23,978 bases of DNA from positions 1-23,978 of the forward strand of contig USAT01000023.1 in assembly GCA_900552725.1 (NCBI GenBank), written 5' to 3'. Under the pieces are notes generated by a model. It ran no database searches. It was not told where the DNA came from and saw only the letters and a program-made list of their open reading frames with translations. Below, one piece after another: positions 1 through 6,885 of the stretch; the stretch's first letter is position 1; the number at the start of each line of letters is the position of its first letter. Source of the DNA: an uncultured Eubacteriales bacterium. Its GTDB lineage: Bacteria > Bacillota > Clostridia > Oscillospirales > Oscillospiraceae. The translations under genes and the position numbers were made by a program.

Positions 1-2
1 GC

Positions 3-344
3 CTGACGCGGCAGGGCTGCCGGGTGGCCATCGTGTCCAACAAGCCCCACGGCGCGGCCTGTGAGCTGGCGGAGAAATTCTTCCCCGGCGTGCCTACCTT
101 CGGCGAAAGTCCGGCCACGCCCCGCAAGCCCGCGCCGGACATGGTGTTCCATGCTCTGACCGCGCTGGGCGCGGAGAAGGACACCGCCGTGTATGTGGGC
201 GACAGCGAGGTGGATGTGCAGACTGCCCGGAACGCGGGGCTTCCCCTTATCGCCGTCAGTTGGGGCTTTCGGGGCCGCGAGGCGCTGGCGGAGGCCGGTG
301 CGGCGACCATCGTGGACGCGGCGGCGGAGATCGGGACGCTGTAA
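3..344 (+). CDS. HAD-family hydrolase, phosphoglycolate phosphatase-like (5' end outside window)
   Basis: This is the C-terminal part of a haloacid dehalogenase-type phosphatase; the reading frame is open to the left window edge, so the start and the nucleophile motif DxD lie outside. Visible family motifs are a motif II-like IVSNKP, the motif III lysine in RKPAPDMV, and motif IV VGDSEVDVQTARNAG, whose acidic residues bind Mg2+. The ending, with a GFR segment and a short acidic helix, is typical of Gph/PGP-type enzymes, cytosolic proteins that remove phosphate from phosphoglycolate or similar small phosphoesters. The substrate cannot be fixed from this fragment. Its stop lies about 40 bp before the tRNA promoter. 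Confidence 0.85.
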   Translation: MTRQGCRVAIVSNKPHGAACELAEKFFPGVPTFGESPATPRKPAPDMVFHALTALGAEKDTAVYVGDSEVDVQTARNAGLPLIAVSWGFRGREALAEAGAATIVDAAAEIGTL

Positions 345-383
345 CGGCGGGCCTGCCAATATCGGATGCCGCGTAACTTTCTC

Positions 384-412
384 TTGTTTCCCGTCGCGGG
401 ATATGGTATAGT
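384..412 (+). promoter_or_regulatory. sigma-A promoter of tRNA-Leu
   Basis: TTGTTT (384-389) and TATAGT (407-412) are separated by exactly 17 bp, a near-consensus vegetative promoter. The predicted start lies about 7 bp downstream, just before the mature tRNA 5' end at 426. No other gene start is close enough to be its primary target. Confidence 0.75.
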
Positions 413-425
413 AGAGGAAGAATAT

Positions 426-510
426 GCGGGTATGATGAAATTGGTAGACATGCGAGATTTAGGTTCTCGTGCAGCGATGCGTTGGGGTTCGAGTCCCCAT
501 ACCCGTACCA
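426..510 (+). tRNA. tRNA-Leu (anticodon UAG), CCA encoded
   Basis: An 85-nt cloverleaf with a long variable arm, as expected for a class II tRNA. The acceptor strand GCGGGTA pairs with TACCCGT (first pair G-U) before an encoded ACCA end. The anticodon stem CGAGA/TCTCG encloses the loop TTTAGGT, giving anticodon TAG, which reads CUA and other CUN leucine codons. The T arm contains GGTTCGAGTCC. It is a single-gene unit with its own promoter and terminator. Confidence 0.97.
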
Positions 511-546
511 AAAAGCGGAGCGACAGAATATGTGCTCCGCTTTTTT
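511..546 (+). terminator. Rho-independent terminator of tRNA-Leu
   Basis: The stem AAAGCGGAGC / GCTCCGCTTT is followed by six T. It starts directly after the CCA end, so it is the natural terminator of the tRNA unit. Partial read-through could feed the small membrane gene 33 bp further on. Confidence 0.85.
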
Positions 547-578
547 ACAAAACCGAATATTCAGAAGGGAGACACATT

Positions 579-851
579 ATGAATTGGTCTGTGATCGGCA
601 TTTATGCGTTTTTGTTTCTTATGCCACTGGTCGTGGGCGGACTGCTGCGCCTCCTGCTGCGGAAGCTGCCGCTGGGATGGGTACTGACCGCCATTGCCGC
701 CGCGGCTGCTCTGGTGTCCTGGCTCATTGCGTGGAATCCCCCCTACGGCGGGAATGAGGGGTTCTATTTCCGGGCTTATATGCTGACCAGCTTTACGGTC
801 GGTTCCTTTATCACAGGCGGGATCCTGTTGTACCGCCGCAAGCAGAATTAA
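579..851 (+). CDS. Small hypothetical membrane protein
   Basis: A 90-residue protein with three predicted membrane segments (about residues 5-25, 32-50 and 62-84) and a basic C-terminal tail RRKQN. I do not recognise a family. The start is the ATG at 579, preceded by the ribosome binding site AGAAGGGA at 563-570; the longer upstream frame runs through the tRNA and can be dismissed. It ends 15 bp before the decarboxylase start, so the two genes are probably cotranscribed. No catalytic motif is visible. Confidence 0.7.
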   Translation: MNWSVIGIYAFLFLMPLVVGGLLRLLLRKLPLGWVLTAIAAAAALVSWLIAWNPPYGGNEGFYFRAYMLTSFTVGSFITGGILLYRRKQN

Positions 852-866
852 GAGAGGAGCATCATC

Positions 867-2078
867 ATGAACGACCACATCCTGACGCTGGCGCGGGAGT
901 ACGCGCCTTGTTACCTCTATGAATACGATGTGATGCGGCGGCAGGTGGAGACGCTGCGCCAGGCCTTCCCCCGATATGACCTGCTGTACTCCATCAAGGC
1001 CAATCCCTTCCCGCCGGTGGTGCGGGCGCTGGCCGGTCTCGGCCTGGGCGCTGACGCCGCCTCCGCGCCGGAGGTGCTGCTGAGCCGGAGGTGCGGCATG
1101 GCAAAGGCGGACATCTTCTTCTCCGCCGCCGGAAAGTCCGACGCGGCGCTGGAAGCCGCCTGGGACGAGGGCGAGATCATCGCCGACTCCCTGGTTGAGG
1201 TGGCCCGCATCGGCGCACTGTGCAAGGCGAAGGGACAGCGCCGGGCCATCGGCGTGCGGATGAACCCCGGCTTCGGCATGGGCGGCACCGTGGGCGGTCC
1301 CAGCAAGTTCGGCATCAACGAGGAGGATCTGCCGCAACTGAAGGCGCTGCTGGATACCCTGCCGGTGACGGTGGAGGGCATCCACGTTCACCTGAAGTCC
1401 CAGAATCTGGACGCCGACGTGCTGGGCGGCTGCTATCGGGACAGCTGGGCCCTGGCCAAGCGGGTGCGGGATGCCCTGGACGGTGAGCTGCGGTATGTCA
1501 ACTTCGGCAGCGGCGTGGGTGTGGCCTATGACGAGGCCTTCGAGCAGCCCATGGCGCTGGCGCGGCTGCGGACATACACCGACGCCATCGCCGCCGACAA
1601 CGACGCCACGCTGCGGGCCCGGCTGATGATCGAGACGGGCCGCTTCCCTACGGCGCAGGCGGGCACCTACTGGCTGCGGGTGGTGGACAAGAAGGTCTCC
1701 CGGGGCAGGACCTACGTCATCGCGGAGAACTGCATGAACGGCCTGCAGAAGCCCGCCCTGGCGGCCATGCTGCGCCATGAGCTGGGCGGCAAGGCACCCG
1801 CGCCCTATGAGCCGCTGTTTACGTCGGAATGGGCGTTCCCCATCATCGCCCACGGCGACGGGAGCCGCACGGAGACGGTGGATCTGGTGGGCAACCTGTG
1901 CTGCGCCGCCGATGTGCTGGCGGAGGACTTCACCGGCCCGGCGCTGGACATCGGCGACCTGATCGAGGTGCGCAACGCCGGCGCCTATGCCTGCACGCTG
2001 ACAGCCCAGCGGTTTTCCAGCCACACCCCACCTCGGGAACTGCTGGTCTACGGCGACGGCCGGGTGGAGACGGAATAA
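867..2078 (+). CDS. PLP-dependent decarboxylase, fold type III (diaminopimelate/ornithine/carboxynorspermidine decarboxylase family)
   Basis: A 403-residue cytosolic enzyme with an alanine-racemase-like barrel followed by a beta domain. PLP lysine is K44 in YSIKANP; H173/H175 lie in GIHVHLKSQ; a phosphate-binding glycine-rich turn is at GSGVG (214-218); E256-GR and the active-site cysteine region NLCCAAD (343-348) follow; GAY near 372-374 lies in the C-terminal domain. Family members decarboxylate amino acids with two charged ends, such as diaminopimelate, ornithine, arginine or carboxynorspermidine. The LKSQ motif differs from the HIGSQ-type motif usual in LysA, so I do not call it lysA. RBS GAGAGGAG lies at 852-859. 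Substrate is undecided; siderophore- or polyamine-type decarboxylases are possible. Confidence 0.85.
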   Translation: MNDHILTLAREYAPCYLYEYDVMRRQVETLRQAFPRYDLLYSIKANPFPPVVRALAGLGLGADAASAPEVLLSRRCGMAKADIFFSAAGKSDAALEAAWDEGEIIADSLVEVARIGALCKAKGQRRAIGVRMNPGFGMGGTVGGPSKFGINEEDLPQLKALLDTLPVTVEGIHVHLKSQNLDADVLGGCYRDSWALAKRVRDALDGELRYVNFGSGVGVAYDEAFEQPMALARLRTYTDAIAADNDATLRARLMIETGRFPTAQAGTYWLRVVDKKVSRGRTYVIAENCMNGLQKPALAAMLRHELGGKAPAPYEPLFTSEWAFPIIAHGDGSRTETVDLVGNLCCAADVLAEDFTGPALDIGDLIEVRNAGAYACTLTAQRFSSHTPPRELLVYGDGRVETE

Positions 2079-2081
2079 ACT

Positions 2082-2173
2082 GTGCCGCCAACGGCGGCAC
2101 ACCACAGCTTTTCTCTCTTCACTCTTCTCTTTTCACTGAAAAAGCGGGGGGCTGCGCCTCCCCCTTTTTTTTT
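2082..2173. terminator. Convergent terminator region (two hairpins)
   Basis: GTGCCGCC-AAC-GGCGGCAC at 2082-2100 follows the decarboxylase stop directly but has no T run. A second hairpin at 2141-2173, GGGGG...CCTCCCCC, is followed by nine T and is a good terminator for plus-strand transcription; its A-flanked reverse can also serve the converging CarD gene. Between them lies a pyrimidine-rich stretch (2107-2139) with TTCACT repeats and no coding potential. Confidence 0.7.
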
Positions 2174-2684
2174 ATTCCTCCGGCCAGTTGGGGTAATCGC
2201 GCTGAATGTATTGGCAGACCTCCTGGCGGTCGATGCCCAGCACGACGGCCAGCTCACCGTAGAGCTGATCCTCCGCCCGGCGGAGATACCGCTCGTCCAG
2301 TTGGCTGACCTTGCGGCCCCGGCGCAGGGCGTCGCGGCGGCGGCGGCAGGTATACTTGATCATGGCGGCCATGCGGCGGCAGTCGTAGGAGGTCACCACC
2401 GCGTGATAGTGATCCTTGATGGCCCGCTGGCTCATGCTCTCCGGCTCCTCCGCCGGAAGCGCCGGCAGACTGGCCAGGAAATCCGTCACCTCTGATGCCG
2501 TCATGATGGGCCGCATCAGCACACGGGTATCCACCGGGGTCATCACCTGGCCGGTGCGGTACATGGGCGACAGGGTGTAATACGCCTTCGTCTTGTCATA
2601 GCCCGAGGTGTCGGGCGTGCCCACGCTGTCTACCCGGCAGACGCCCTCGCCGCCGTAAATGACCAGATCTCCTGCTGCAAACAT
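2172..2684 (-). CDS. CarD-family transcriptional regulator
   Basis: A 170-residue protein. The N-terminal segment FAAGDLVIYGGEGVCRV is the start of the CarD/TRCF RNA-polymerase-interaction domain (about residues 1-65), followed by a helical, very basic C-terminal half (KYTCRRRRDALRRGRK) suited to DNA contact. CarD proteins bind the RNA polymerase beta subunit and stabilise open promoter complexes. The start is the ATG at 2684 because AGAGGAG precedes it and the domain begins there; the frame stays open upstream to 2879 but that stretch runs through the promoter. It is monocistronic, with its own promoter about 100 bp upstream. Confidence 0.88.
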   Translation of the reverse strand: MFAAGDLVIYGGEGVCRVDSVGTPDTSGYDKTKAYYTLSPMYRTGQVMTPVDTRVLMRPIMTASEVTDFLASLPALPAEEPESMSQRAIKDHYHAVVTSYDCRRMAAMIKYTCRRRRDALRRGRKVSQLDERYLRRAEDQLYGELAVVLGIDRQEVCQYIQRDYPNWPEE

Positions 2685-2784
2685 GGCTGCTCCTCTCTCC
2701 GTATGATCCATTCGCCAGACAAAACACTGAAAAAAGCACGGCCCGACGGCCATGCACCTCATGCGTCTTACATTTATTGATAAT

Positions 2785-2813
2785 AGTATAGCATATTTTG
2801 AAGAAAAATGTAA
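2785..2813 (-). promoter_or_regulatory. sigma-A promoter of the CarD gene
   Basis: On the minus strand TTACAT (2813-2808) and TATACT (2790-2785) are 17 bp apart in an AT-rich island. This implies a leader of about 95 nt before the start at 2684; no classic riboswitch was recognised in it. Confidence 0.7.
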
Positions 2814-2834
2814 GAGGAAAATCAAATTTTGTTG

Positions 2835-2873
2835 AAAAAAGCAGCCCCTGTCCCACGACAGAGGCTGCTTTTT
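2835..2873 (-). terminator. Rho-independent terminator after the GlsB-like gene
   Basis: Minus-strand reading gives an A run, the stem GCAGCC(T/C)CTGTC / GACAGGGGCTGC and then TTTTTT. It lies 16 bp after the stop of the GlsB-like gene and upstream of the CarD promoter, isolating the two units. Confidence 0.85.
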
Positions 2874-2888
2874 CATCATTTTACCCGG

Positions 2889-3119
2889 TTATTTGAACAA
2901 CCACCGGCAGATCAGGATCACCACGCAGGCGCCGCCCACGCCGATGAGGAAGGAGCCCAGTGAGTTGCGGGCCACCAGACCGATGGCGCCCGCCAGCCAG
3001 TTGCCTACGCCGCTGCCCACAATGCCCAGAATGATGTTGCGCAGGACGCCGCCCTTGCTGCCCATCAGCTTGCCGGCCAGCCAGCCGATGACGCCGCCCA
3101 CGATAATAGACCAGATCAT
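2889..3119 (-). CDS. GlsB/YeaQ/YmgE-family stress-response membrane protein
   Basis: A 76-residue, glycine-rich, highly hydrophobic protein starting IIVGGVIGWLAGKLMGSKGG, the signature of the family formerly called transglycosylase-associated proteins. Three membrane segments are visible (about 3-20, 27-48 and 52-73). The family is linked to envelope and general stress, but its molecular activity is not established. The ATG at 3119 follows AAAAGGAGA. It lies 22 bp after the uridine phosphorylase gene on the same strand with no terminator between, so cotranscription is likely. Confidence 0.88.
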   Translation of the reverse strand: MIWSIIVGGVIGWLAGKLMGSKGGVLRNIILGIVGSGVGNWLAGAIGLVARNSLGSFLIGVGGACVVILICRWLFK

Positions 3120-3141
3120 ATGTATGTCTCCTTTTGGTTGA

Positions 3142-3915
3142 TTACTTGCCGCTGGCGCGATCCTGCCGGATCAGCAGCTTCAGCGCCTCGACGCCCACAG
3201 TCACGGCGGAGGTGGTGTCCTCGTTCATGTCCTGATCCAGGCCCGCGGCCTCCCGCTCCTGGTTCCAGATCACATGGAAGCAGCTGCCGCAGCGGCAGCC
3301 CAGCGCGCTGGCCACCACGAACAGGGCGGCGCTCTCCATCTCGCTGGCCTTGACGCCCAAGCGCTTCCACGCCTCCCACTTGTTCAGCAGCTCATAGGAT
3401 ACGGGCATCCGCGCCGGGGAATGCTGGCCGTAGAAGGAGTCCTTGCACTGCACCACGCCTACCTGGGTGCGCTTGCCCAGGGCCTGCGCCGCCTGCACCA
3501 GGGCGGTGGTCACCTGGAAGTCCGCCACGGCGGGGAACTCGATGGGGGCGTACTCCTGGCTGGTATGCTCGAACCGGATGGCGCCGGTGGCGATGACCAC
3601 ATCGCCGCTGCGGACATCCAGGTCGATACCGCCGCAGGTGCCCACGCGGATGAAGGTATCCGCGCCGATGTTGTGCAGCTCCTCCATGGCGATGGAGGCC
3701 GACGGGCCGCCGATGCCGGTGGAGCACACGGAGACCTTCTCCCCCAGCAGCGTGCCGGTATAGATGGTATATTCCCGGTTCTGGGACACAAAATGGGCAT
3801 CGTCAAACAGCGCGGCGATCTTCTCGCACCGGCCGGGATCGCCGGGCAGGATCACATAGCGGCCCACGTCGCCCTCTACACAGCGGATGTGAAACTGCTT
3901 TTCCAGTTTTTGCAT
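3142..3915 (-). CDS. udp: Uridine phosphorylase-type nucleoside phosphorylase
   Basis: A 257-residue cytosolic enzyme of the NP-I family, which splits uridine with phosphate into uracil and ribose-1-phosphate in pyrimidine salvage. Phosphate-site residues sit in PGDPGR (24-29) and CSTGIGGPS (64-72); RVGTCGG (90-96) and the nucleoside-binding EMESAALF (192-199) are in the expected places. The block EFPAVADFQVTTALV closely resembles that of enterobacterial Udp, which favours uridine over purine nucleosides. Start ATG at 3915 follows GGAGGTG. A related purine or broad-specificity phosphorylase cannot be excluded. A cytidine deaminase of the same pathway lies elsewhere in the window at 10517. Confidence 0.88.
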   Translation of the reverse strand: MQKLEKQFHIRCVEGDVGRYVILPGDPGRCEKIAALFDDAHFVSQNREYTIYTGTLLGEKVSVCSTGIGGPSASIAMEELHNIGADTFIRVGTCGGIDLDVRSGDVVIATGAIRFEHTSQEYAPIEFPAVADFQVTTALVQAAQALGKRTQVGVVQCKDSFYGQHSPARMPVSYELLNKWEAWKRLGVKASEMESAALFVVASALGCRCGSCFHVIWNQEREAAGLDQDMNEDTTSAVTVGVEALKLLIRQDRASGK

Positions 3916-3971
3916 AACGCACCTCCAAGCGATAACAAAGCGTTGTAAATATGTTTGATATTACGAATTGT

Positions 3972-3984
3972 ATTTGTTTCAAAT
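3972..3984 (-). promoter_or_regulatory. Possible operator dyad upstream of udp
   Basis: ATTTG-TTT-CAAAT is a 13-bp dyad about 60 bp upstream of the udp start in an AT-rich stretch, the place where its promoter should be. I could not settle on a convincing -35/-10 pair, so this is only a candidate regulator site. Confidence 0.3.
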
Positions 3985-4072
3985 GATGTGGAATATTATT
4001 TTACCACAGCTTGCGGAAAAATGCAACGCTGGGAGAAGTTGCAGGCAGTAGTTTCGCCGAAAAGCGACCATA

Positions 4073-4272
4073 CTACCATCGAATGACAAGGGCAGACACG
4101 GTTTTGACGGCCAGAAATGCGCCCATACTGCAAGGCACCTGCCAGCGATGGATTTTCGAGTGGTTTTTGGTTTTTGAGACGCAGGCGGGCTGGCGCCCGC
4201 TAAGGCGAAAAGGGCAAAAAGCACCGAAAAGACACGCTGTCAGGCGTGTTTGCCCTTGTCATTCGATGGTAG
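4073..4272. repeat. 200-bp element with perfect 22-bp terminal inverted repeats (MITE-like or structured RNA)
   Basis: Positions 4073-4094 (beginning CTACCATCGAATG) are the exact reverse complement of 4251-4272. The 156-bp interior has two small hairpins: GCGGGC-TGGC-GCCCGC (4185-4200) and ACACGC-TGTCAG-GCGTGT (4232-4249). The word AGACACGG occurs at 4094-4101 and again at 4271-4278. Open frames crossing it show no family features and I do not accept them as genes. No clear target-site duplication is seen. It could be a miniature transposable element, or a long-range RNA stem in the leader of the downstream lipoprotein. The rest of 3916-4331 holds no gene. Confidence 0.6.
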
Positions 4273-4331
4273 ACACGGCACAATGACGCAAGCGTGTGCC
4301 GAAAGCTTGATGAAAAAAGGAGGATGGGAGC

Positions 4332-4784
4332 ATGGCAAAAAAAGCGACGGCCCTGCTGATGGCGATGCTGCTGGCGCTGGCCCTGGCGGGCTGCGGCGAA
4401 AACAAGGCAAACACCAACCGCCCCGGCAGCGACAGCAACAACACCACCAACAACGGCACCGCCAACAATAACGGCGGCACGGTGGACGACGGTGTCACCG
4501 ACAGCAACGGCGCGGCGGATAACGGCACCAGCCGCAGCGGCGGCGCCCGGTACCGTGACAACGGCAACGACAAGGCCTTCAACGACAACCACGGCAGCAC
4601 CTTCGGCGGCGCGGGCGAGGAGCTGCAGCGGGACGCCCAGCAGTTTCCGCCCACGGTGTATGACACCATGACCGGGAACCGGGGTGCCAGCGGCACCGCC
4701 ACCTGGCGGCAGATGCTGGAAAACGGCTTCGTCCATGACACGGACGGCTTTTTGCTGGACGGCGAAAACAGCTGCTGGTCATAA
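4332..4784 (+). CDS. Asn/Gly/Asp-rich lipoprotein of unknown function
   Basis: A 150-residue exported lipoprotein. The signal peptide (1-20) ends in the lipobox L18-A19-G20-C21, so C21 should be lipidated and anchored to the outer face of the membrane. Residues about 24-75 are low-complexity and rich in Asn, Gly, Asp and Ser, a likely flexible linker; the C-terminal part (about 90-150) has ordinary composition and includes Trp and a final CWS. RBS AAAGGAGGA precedes the ATG at 4332. I recognise no domain. It is followed by a GC-rich hairpin and then the LysM-GH18 gene, so an envelope or spore role is possible but unproven. Confidence 0.8.
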   Translation: MAKKATALLMAMLLALALAGCGENKANTNRPGSDSNNTTNNGTANNNGGTVDDGVTDSNGAADNGTSRSGGARYRDNGNDKAFNDNHGSTFGGAGEELQRDAQQFPPTVYDTMTGNRGASGTATWRQMLENGFVHDTDGFLLDGENSCWS

Positions 4785-4788
4785 GGAA

Positions 4789-4824
4789 AAAGGGGTGGGG
4801 GACAGCGGATGCCTCCGCCCCTTT
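4789..4824 (+). terminator. Possible terminator after the lipoprotein gene
   Basis: AAGGGGTGG.../...CCGCCCCTT pairs around a short loop (two G-U pairs) directly after the stop but is followed by only three T. It may reduce rather than stop read-through into the LysM-GH18 gene. Confidence 0.4.
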
Positions 4825-4874
4825 GCCGTTCTGCCCGCGGCAGAAGCGGCATATGCTGGCATGAGGTGATATGT

Positions 4875-6158
4875 ATGCAGATCCATGTGGTGCGGGCGAG
4901 AGAAACGCTGTACGGCGTCGCGCGGCAGTACGGCGTCAGCGTGACGCTGCTGGGGCGGCTGAATCAGGTGCCGGTGGGCGGCGCGCTGGCGGTGGGCCAG
5001 ACGCTGGTGATCTATGAGCCGGAGCAGGTGCATGTGGTGCGGCCCGGCGAAACGCTGGCGGGCATCGCCCGCCGGGAGGGCGTGACGGTGCTGTCCCTGT
5101 ATCAGAACAACTACTTCCTGGGCGGACAGCCCAGCGTCCTGCCGGACGAGGAGCTGATCATCGCCCTGAAGGGGGAGCGATCCGGCACGCTGGCGGTCAA
5201 CGGCTACGCCTATCCCTTCATTCCCCGGACGCTGCTGCACGCGGTGCTGCCCTACATGACATATCTGACGCCCTTTACCTACGGTATCACGGCGGAGGGC
5301 GGCCTGGTGATCCCCGATGACGCGTGGCTGGTGGCCGCGGCGGCGGAATACCGGGCCCAGCCGTGGATGCACCTGTCCACCCTAACGGAGGCGGGCAGCT
5401 TCGACAGCCGCCTGGGCGGCGCGCTGCTGGAAAACGAAGCGGCGCAGGCCCGGCTGATCGACGCCATTGTGGCCAACATGACCGCCAAGGGCTACCGGGG
5501 GCTGGACGTGGATTTCGAGTATCTGGAGGGCCGTCAGGCGGCGGCCTATGCCGCCTTCATCGAAGCCCTGCGGCAGCGGCTGGATCCCCTGGGCTGGCCG
5601 GTGACGGTGGCACTGGCCCCAAAATCCGGTGCCGGGCAGAAGGGCCTGCTCTATGAGGGCCACGACTACGCCGCGCTGGGCCGGGCGGCTGACAGCGTGC
5701 TGCTGATGACCTATGAGTGGGGCTATACCGCCGGGCCGCCTATGGCGGTGGCGCCCCTGCCCCAGGTGCGGCGGGTGCTGGACTACGCCCTGACGGAGAT
5801 CCCGCCGGAGAAGATCTTCCTGGGGGTGCCCACCTACGGCTACGACTGGCCGCTGCCCTTCCGGCAGGGCATCACCCGGGCGCCCTCCCTGTCGCCCCAG
5901 CAGGCGCTGGCCCTGGCACGGCGGTACGGCGCGGAGATCCAGTACGACGAAACGGCCCAGGCCCCATGGTTCCGGTACACAGCGGAGAACGGCACCCTCC
6001 ATGAGGTGTGGTTTGAGGACGCCCGCTCCAGCCTGGCCAAATTCCGCCTGGCGGCGGACAACAGATTACAGGGGGTGGGCCTGTGGAGCCTGATGCGGGA
6101 CGCGCCCCAGACGTATCTGGTGCTGCACGGCGCTTTCGGGATCGAAAAGGCAGAATGA
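4875..6158 (+). CDS. LysM + glycoside hydrolase 18 protein, SleL/YaaH-like spore cortex hydrolase
   Basis: A 427-residue protein with two N-terminal LysM peptidoglycan-binding repeats (about 3-47 and 52-98; both open with HVVR and contain a GETL/RETL turn) and a GH18 barrel (about 105-420). The catalytic DxDxE is D211-V-D213-F-E215 in GLDVDFEYLEG, with E215 as the acid. This order matches SleL/YaaH enzymes that cleave N-acetylglucosaminyl bonds in spore cortex peptidoglycan during germination. As in that family there is no signal peptide. Start ATG at 4875 follows GAGGTG with a 6-bp gap; the ATG at 4809 lacks an RBS. It implies a spore former. A strong terminator ends the unit. Confidence 0.88.
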   Translation: MQIHVVRARETLYGVARQYGVSVTLLGRLNQVPVGGALAVGQTLVIYEPEQVHVVRPGETLAGIARREGVTVLSLYQNNYFLGGQPSVLPDEELIIALKGERSGTLAVNGYAYPFIPRTLLHAVLPYMTYLTPFTYGITAEGGLVIPDDAWLVAAAAEYRAQPWMHLSTLTEAGSFDSRLGGALLENEAAQARLIDAIVANMTAKGYRGLDVDFEYLEGRQAAAYAAFIEALRQRLDPLGWPVTVALAPKSGAGQKGLLYEGHDYAALGRAADSVLLMTYEWGYTAGPPMAVAPLPQVRRVLDYALTEIPPEKIFLGVPTYGYDWPLPFRQGITRAPSLSPQQALALARRYGAEIQYDETAQAPWFRYTAENGTLHEVWFEDARSSLAKFRLAADNRLQGVGLWSLMRDAPQTYLVLHGAFGIEKAE

Positions 6159-6161
6159 CGC

Positions 6162-6197
6162 AAAAAAGCAGAGGCCGCAAGCAGCCTCTGCTTTTTT
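6162..6197 (+). terminator. Rho-independent terminator after the GH18 gene
   Basis: AAAAAAGCAGAGGC / GCCTCTGCTTTTTT is a strong stem with flanking A and T runs, 4 bp after the GH18 stop. The AT-rich stretch 6198-6335 after it holds no recognisable gene. Confidence 0.9.
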
Positions 6198-6335
6198 ATG
6201 AAAGGAGAGAGAGAATAACAATGTGAAAAACGATACTTTCTTTGTCTGATGCTACTATACAACAGCAAGGGGCGGAAGTCAACGAGTATGACAAAGAATT
6301 CACAAATTGTTCACAGGGCCTTGGGATACTTCCTC

Positions 6336-6364
6336 TTGACGATTAAAAATGGTTGTGGTAGTAT
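6336..6364 (+). promoter_or_regulatory. sigma-A promoter of the MarR-ABC-cdd operon
   Basis: TTGACG (6336-6341) and TAGTAT (6359-6364) are separated by exactly 17 bp. The promoter abuts two palindromes immediately downstream, so a bound repressor would block polymerase. Confidence 0.75.
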
Positions 6365-6391
6365 TTAGCGTGCTAATTTTTAGCATGCTAA
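6365..6391 (+). promoter_or_regulatory. Twin palindromic operators, probable MarR binding sites
   Basis: TTAGCGTGCTAA (6365-6376, one mismatched central pair) and TTAGCATGCTAA (6380-6391, perfect) are two copies of a 12-bp palindrome with centres 15 bp apart. They begin at the -10 box and cover the predicted transcription start. Placed just before a MarR gene, they fit autoregulation by two dimers. Confidence 0.75.
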
Positions 6392-6426
6392 ATATTTAAA
6401 ATCATATTCGTAAAGGAGGGATCGCC

Positions 6427-6885
6427 ATGGGATGCCGGGATATTCACGATGCTACGCAGATCGGCATGCTGATGGGCTATTGCGACCACCAGATGCACCG
6501 GCTGATGACCCGGATGCTGCGGCAGTACGACGTATCCCCCATGCAGTGCCGGACACTGACCTTTTTGCAGGAGGCCGAGGGCGAGGTGAACCAGCGGATG
6601 CTGGAGGAGCATCTGATGGTGAAGCCCTCCACCGCCAGCGGCATCGTGGGCCGGCTGGAGGAGAAGGGCCTGGTGCGCCGCCAGACCAGCCGCAGCGACG
6701 GACGGTGCCGCATCCTGGCCCTGACCGACGCGGGACGGCAGTTCTATGCCCAGTTCTGCGCCATCGCCGACCAGGTGAACGCCCAGGCGGGGCAGGGCTT
6801 CTCCCCGGAGGAGCGCGACACGCTGCGGCGGCTGCTGCTGCGGATCGCGGACAATCTCAGCGAAACTCAGGAGGACACAGAATGA
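6427..6885 (+). CDS. MarR-family transcriptional regulator
   Basis: A 152-residue cytosolic dimeric repressor. The winged helix-turn-helix spans about residues 35-105: VNQRMLEEHLMVKPSTASGIVGRLEEKGLV is the recognition region and the wing has RRQTSRSDGRCRILALT, matching the family DxR wing. Flanking helices would form the dimer. RBS AAAGGAGGG lies at 6412-6420. The TGA stop overlaps the ATG of the first ABC gene (ATGA), so translation is coupled. By position it probably represses the exporter operon and releases DNA when a toxic ligand binds; the ligand is unknown. Confidence 0.9.
   Translation: MGCRDIHDATQIGMLMGYCDHQMHRLMTRMLRQYDVSPMQCRTLTFLQEAEGEVNQRMLEEHLMVKPSTASGIVGRLEEKGLVRRQTSRSDGRCRILALTDAGRQFYAQFCAIADQVNAQAGQGFSPEERDTLRRLLLRIADNLSETQEDTE

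Noticed and set aside
561..2105. Long minus-strand frame of 514 codons across the decarboxylase
   Set aside because: It is the shadow of a GC-rich gene; its translation is rich in His, Gln, Arg and Gly with no family motif, and no RBS is present.
4011..4286. Plus-strand frame of 91 codons across the inverted-repeat element
   Set aside because: No ribosome binding site or family feature, and it is made largely from the repeat arms.
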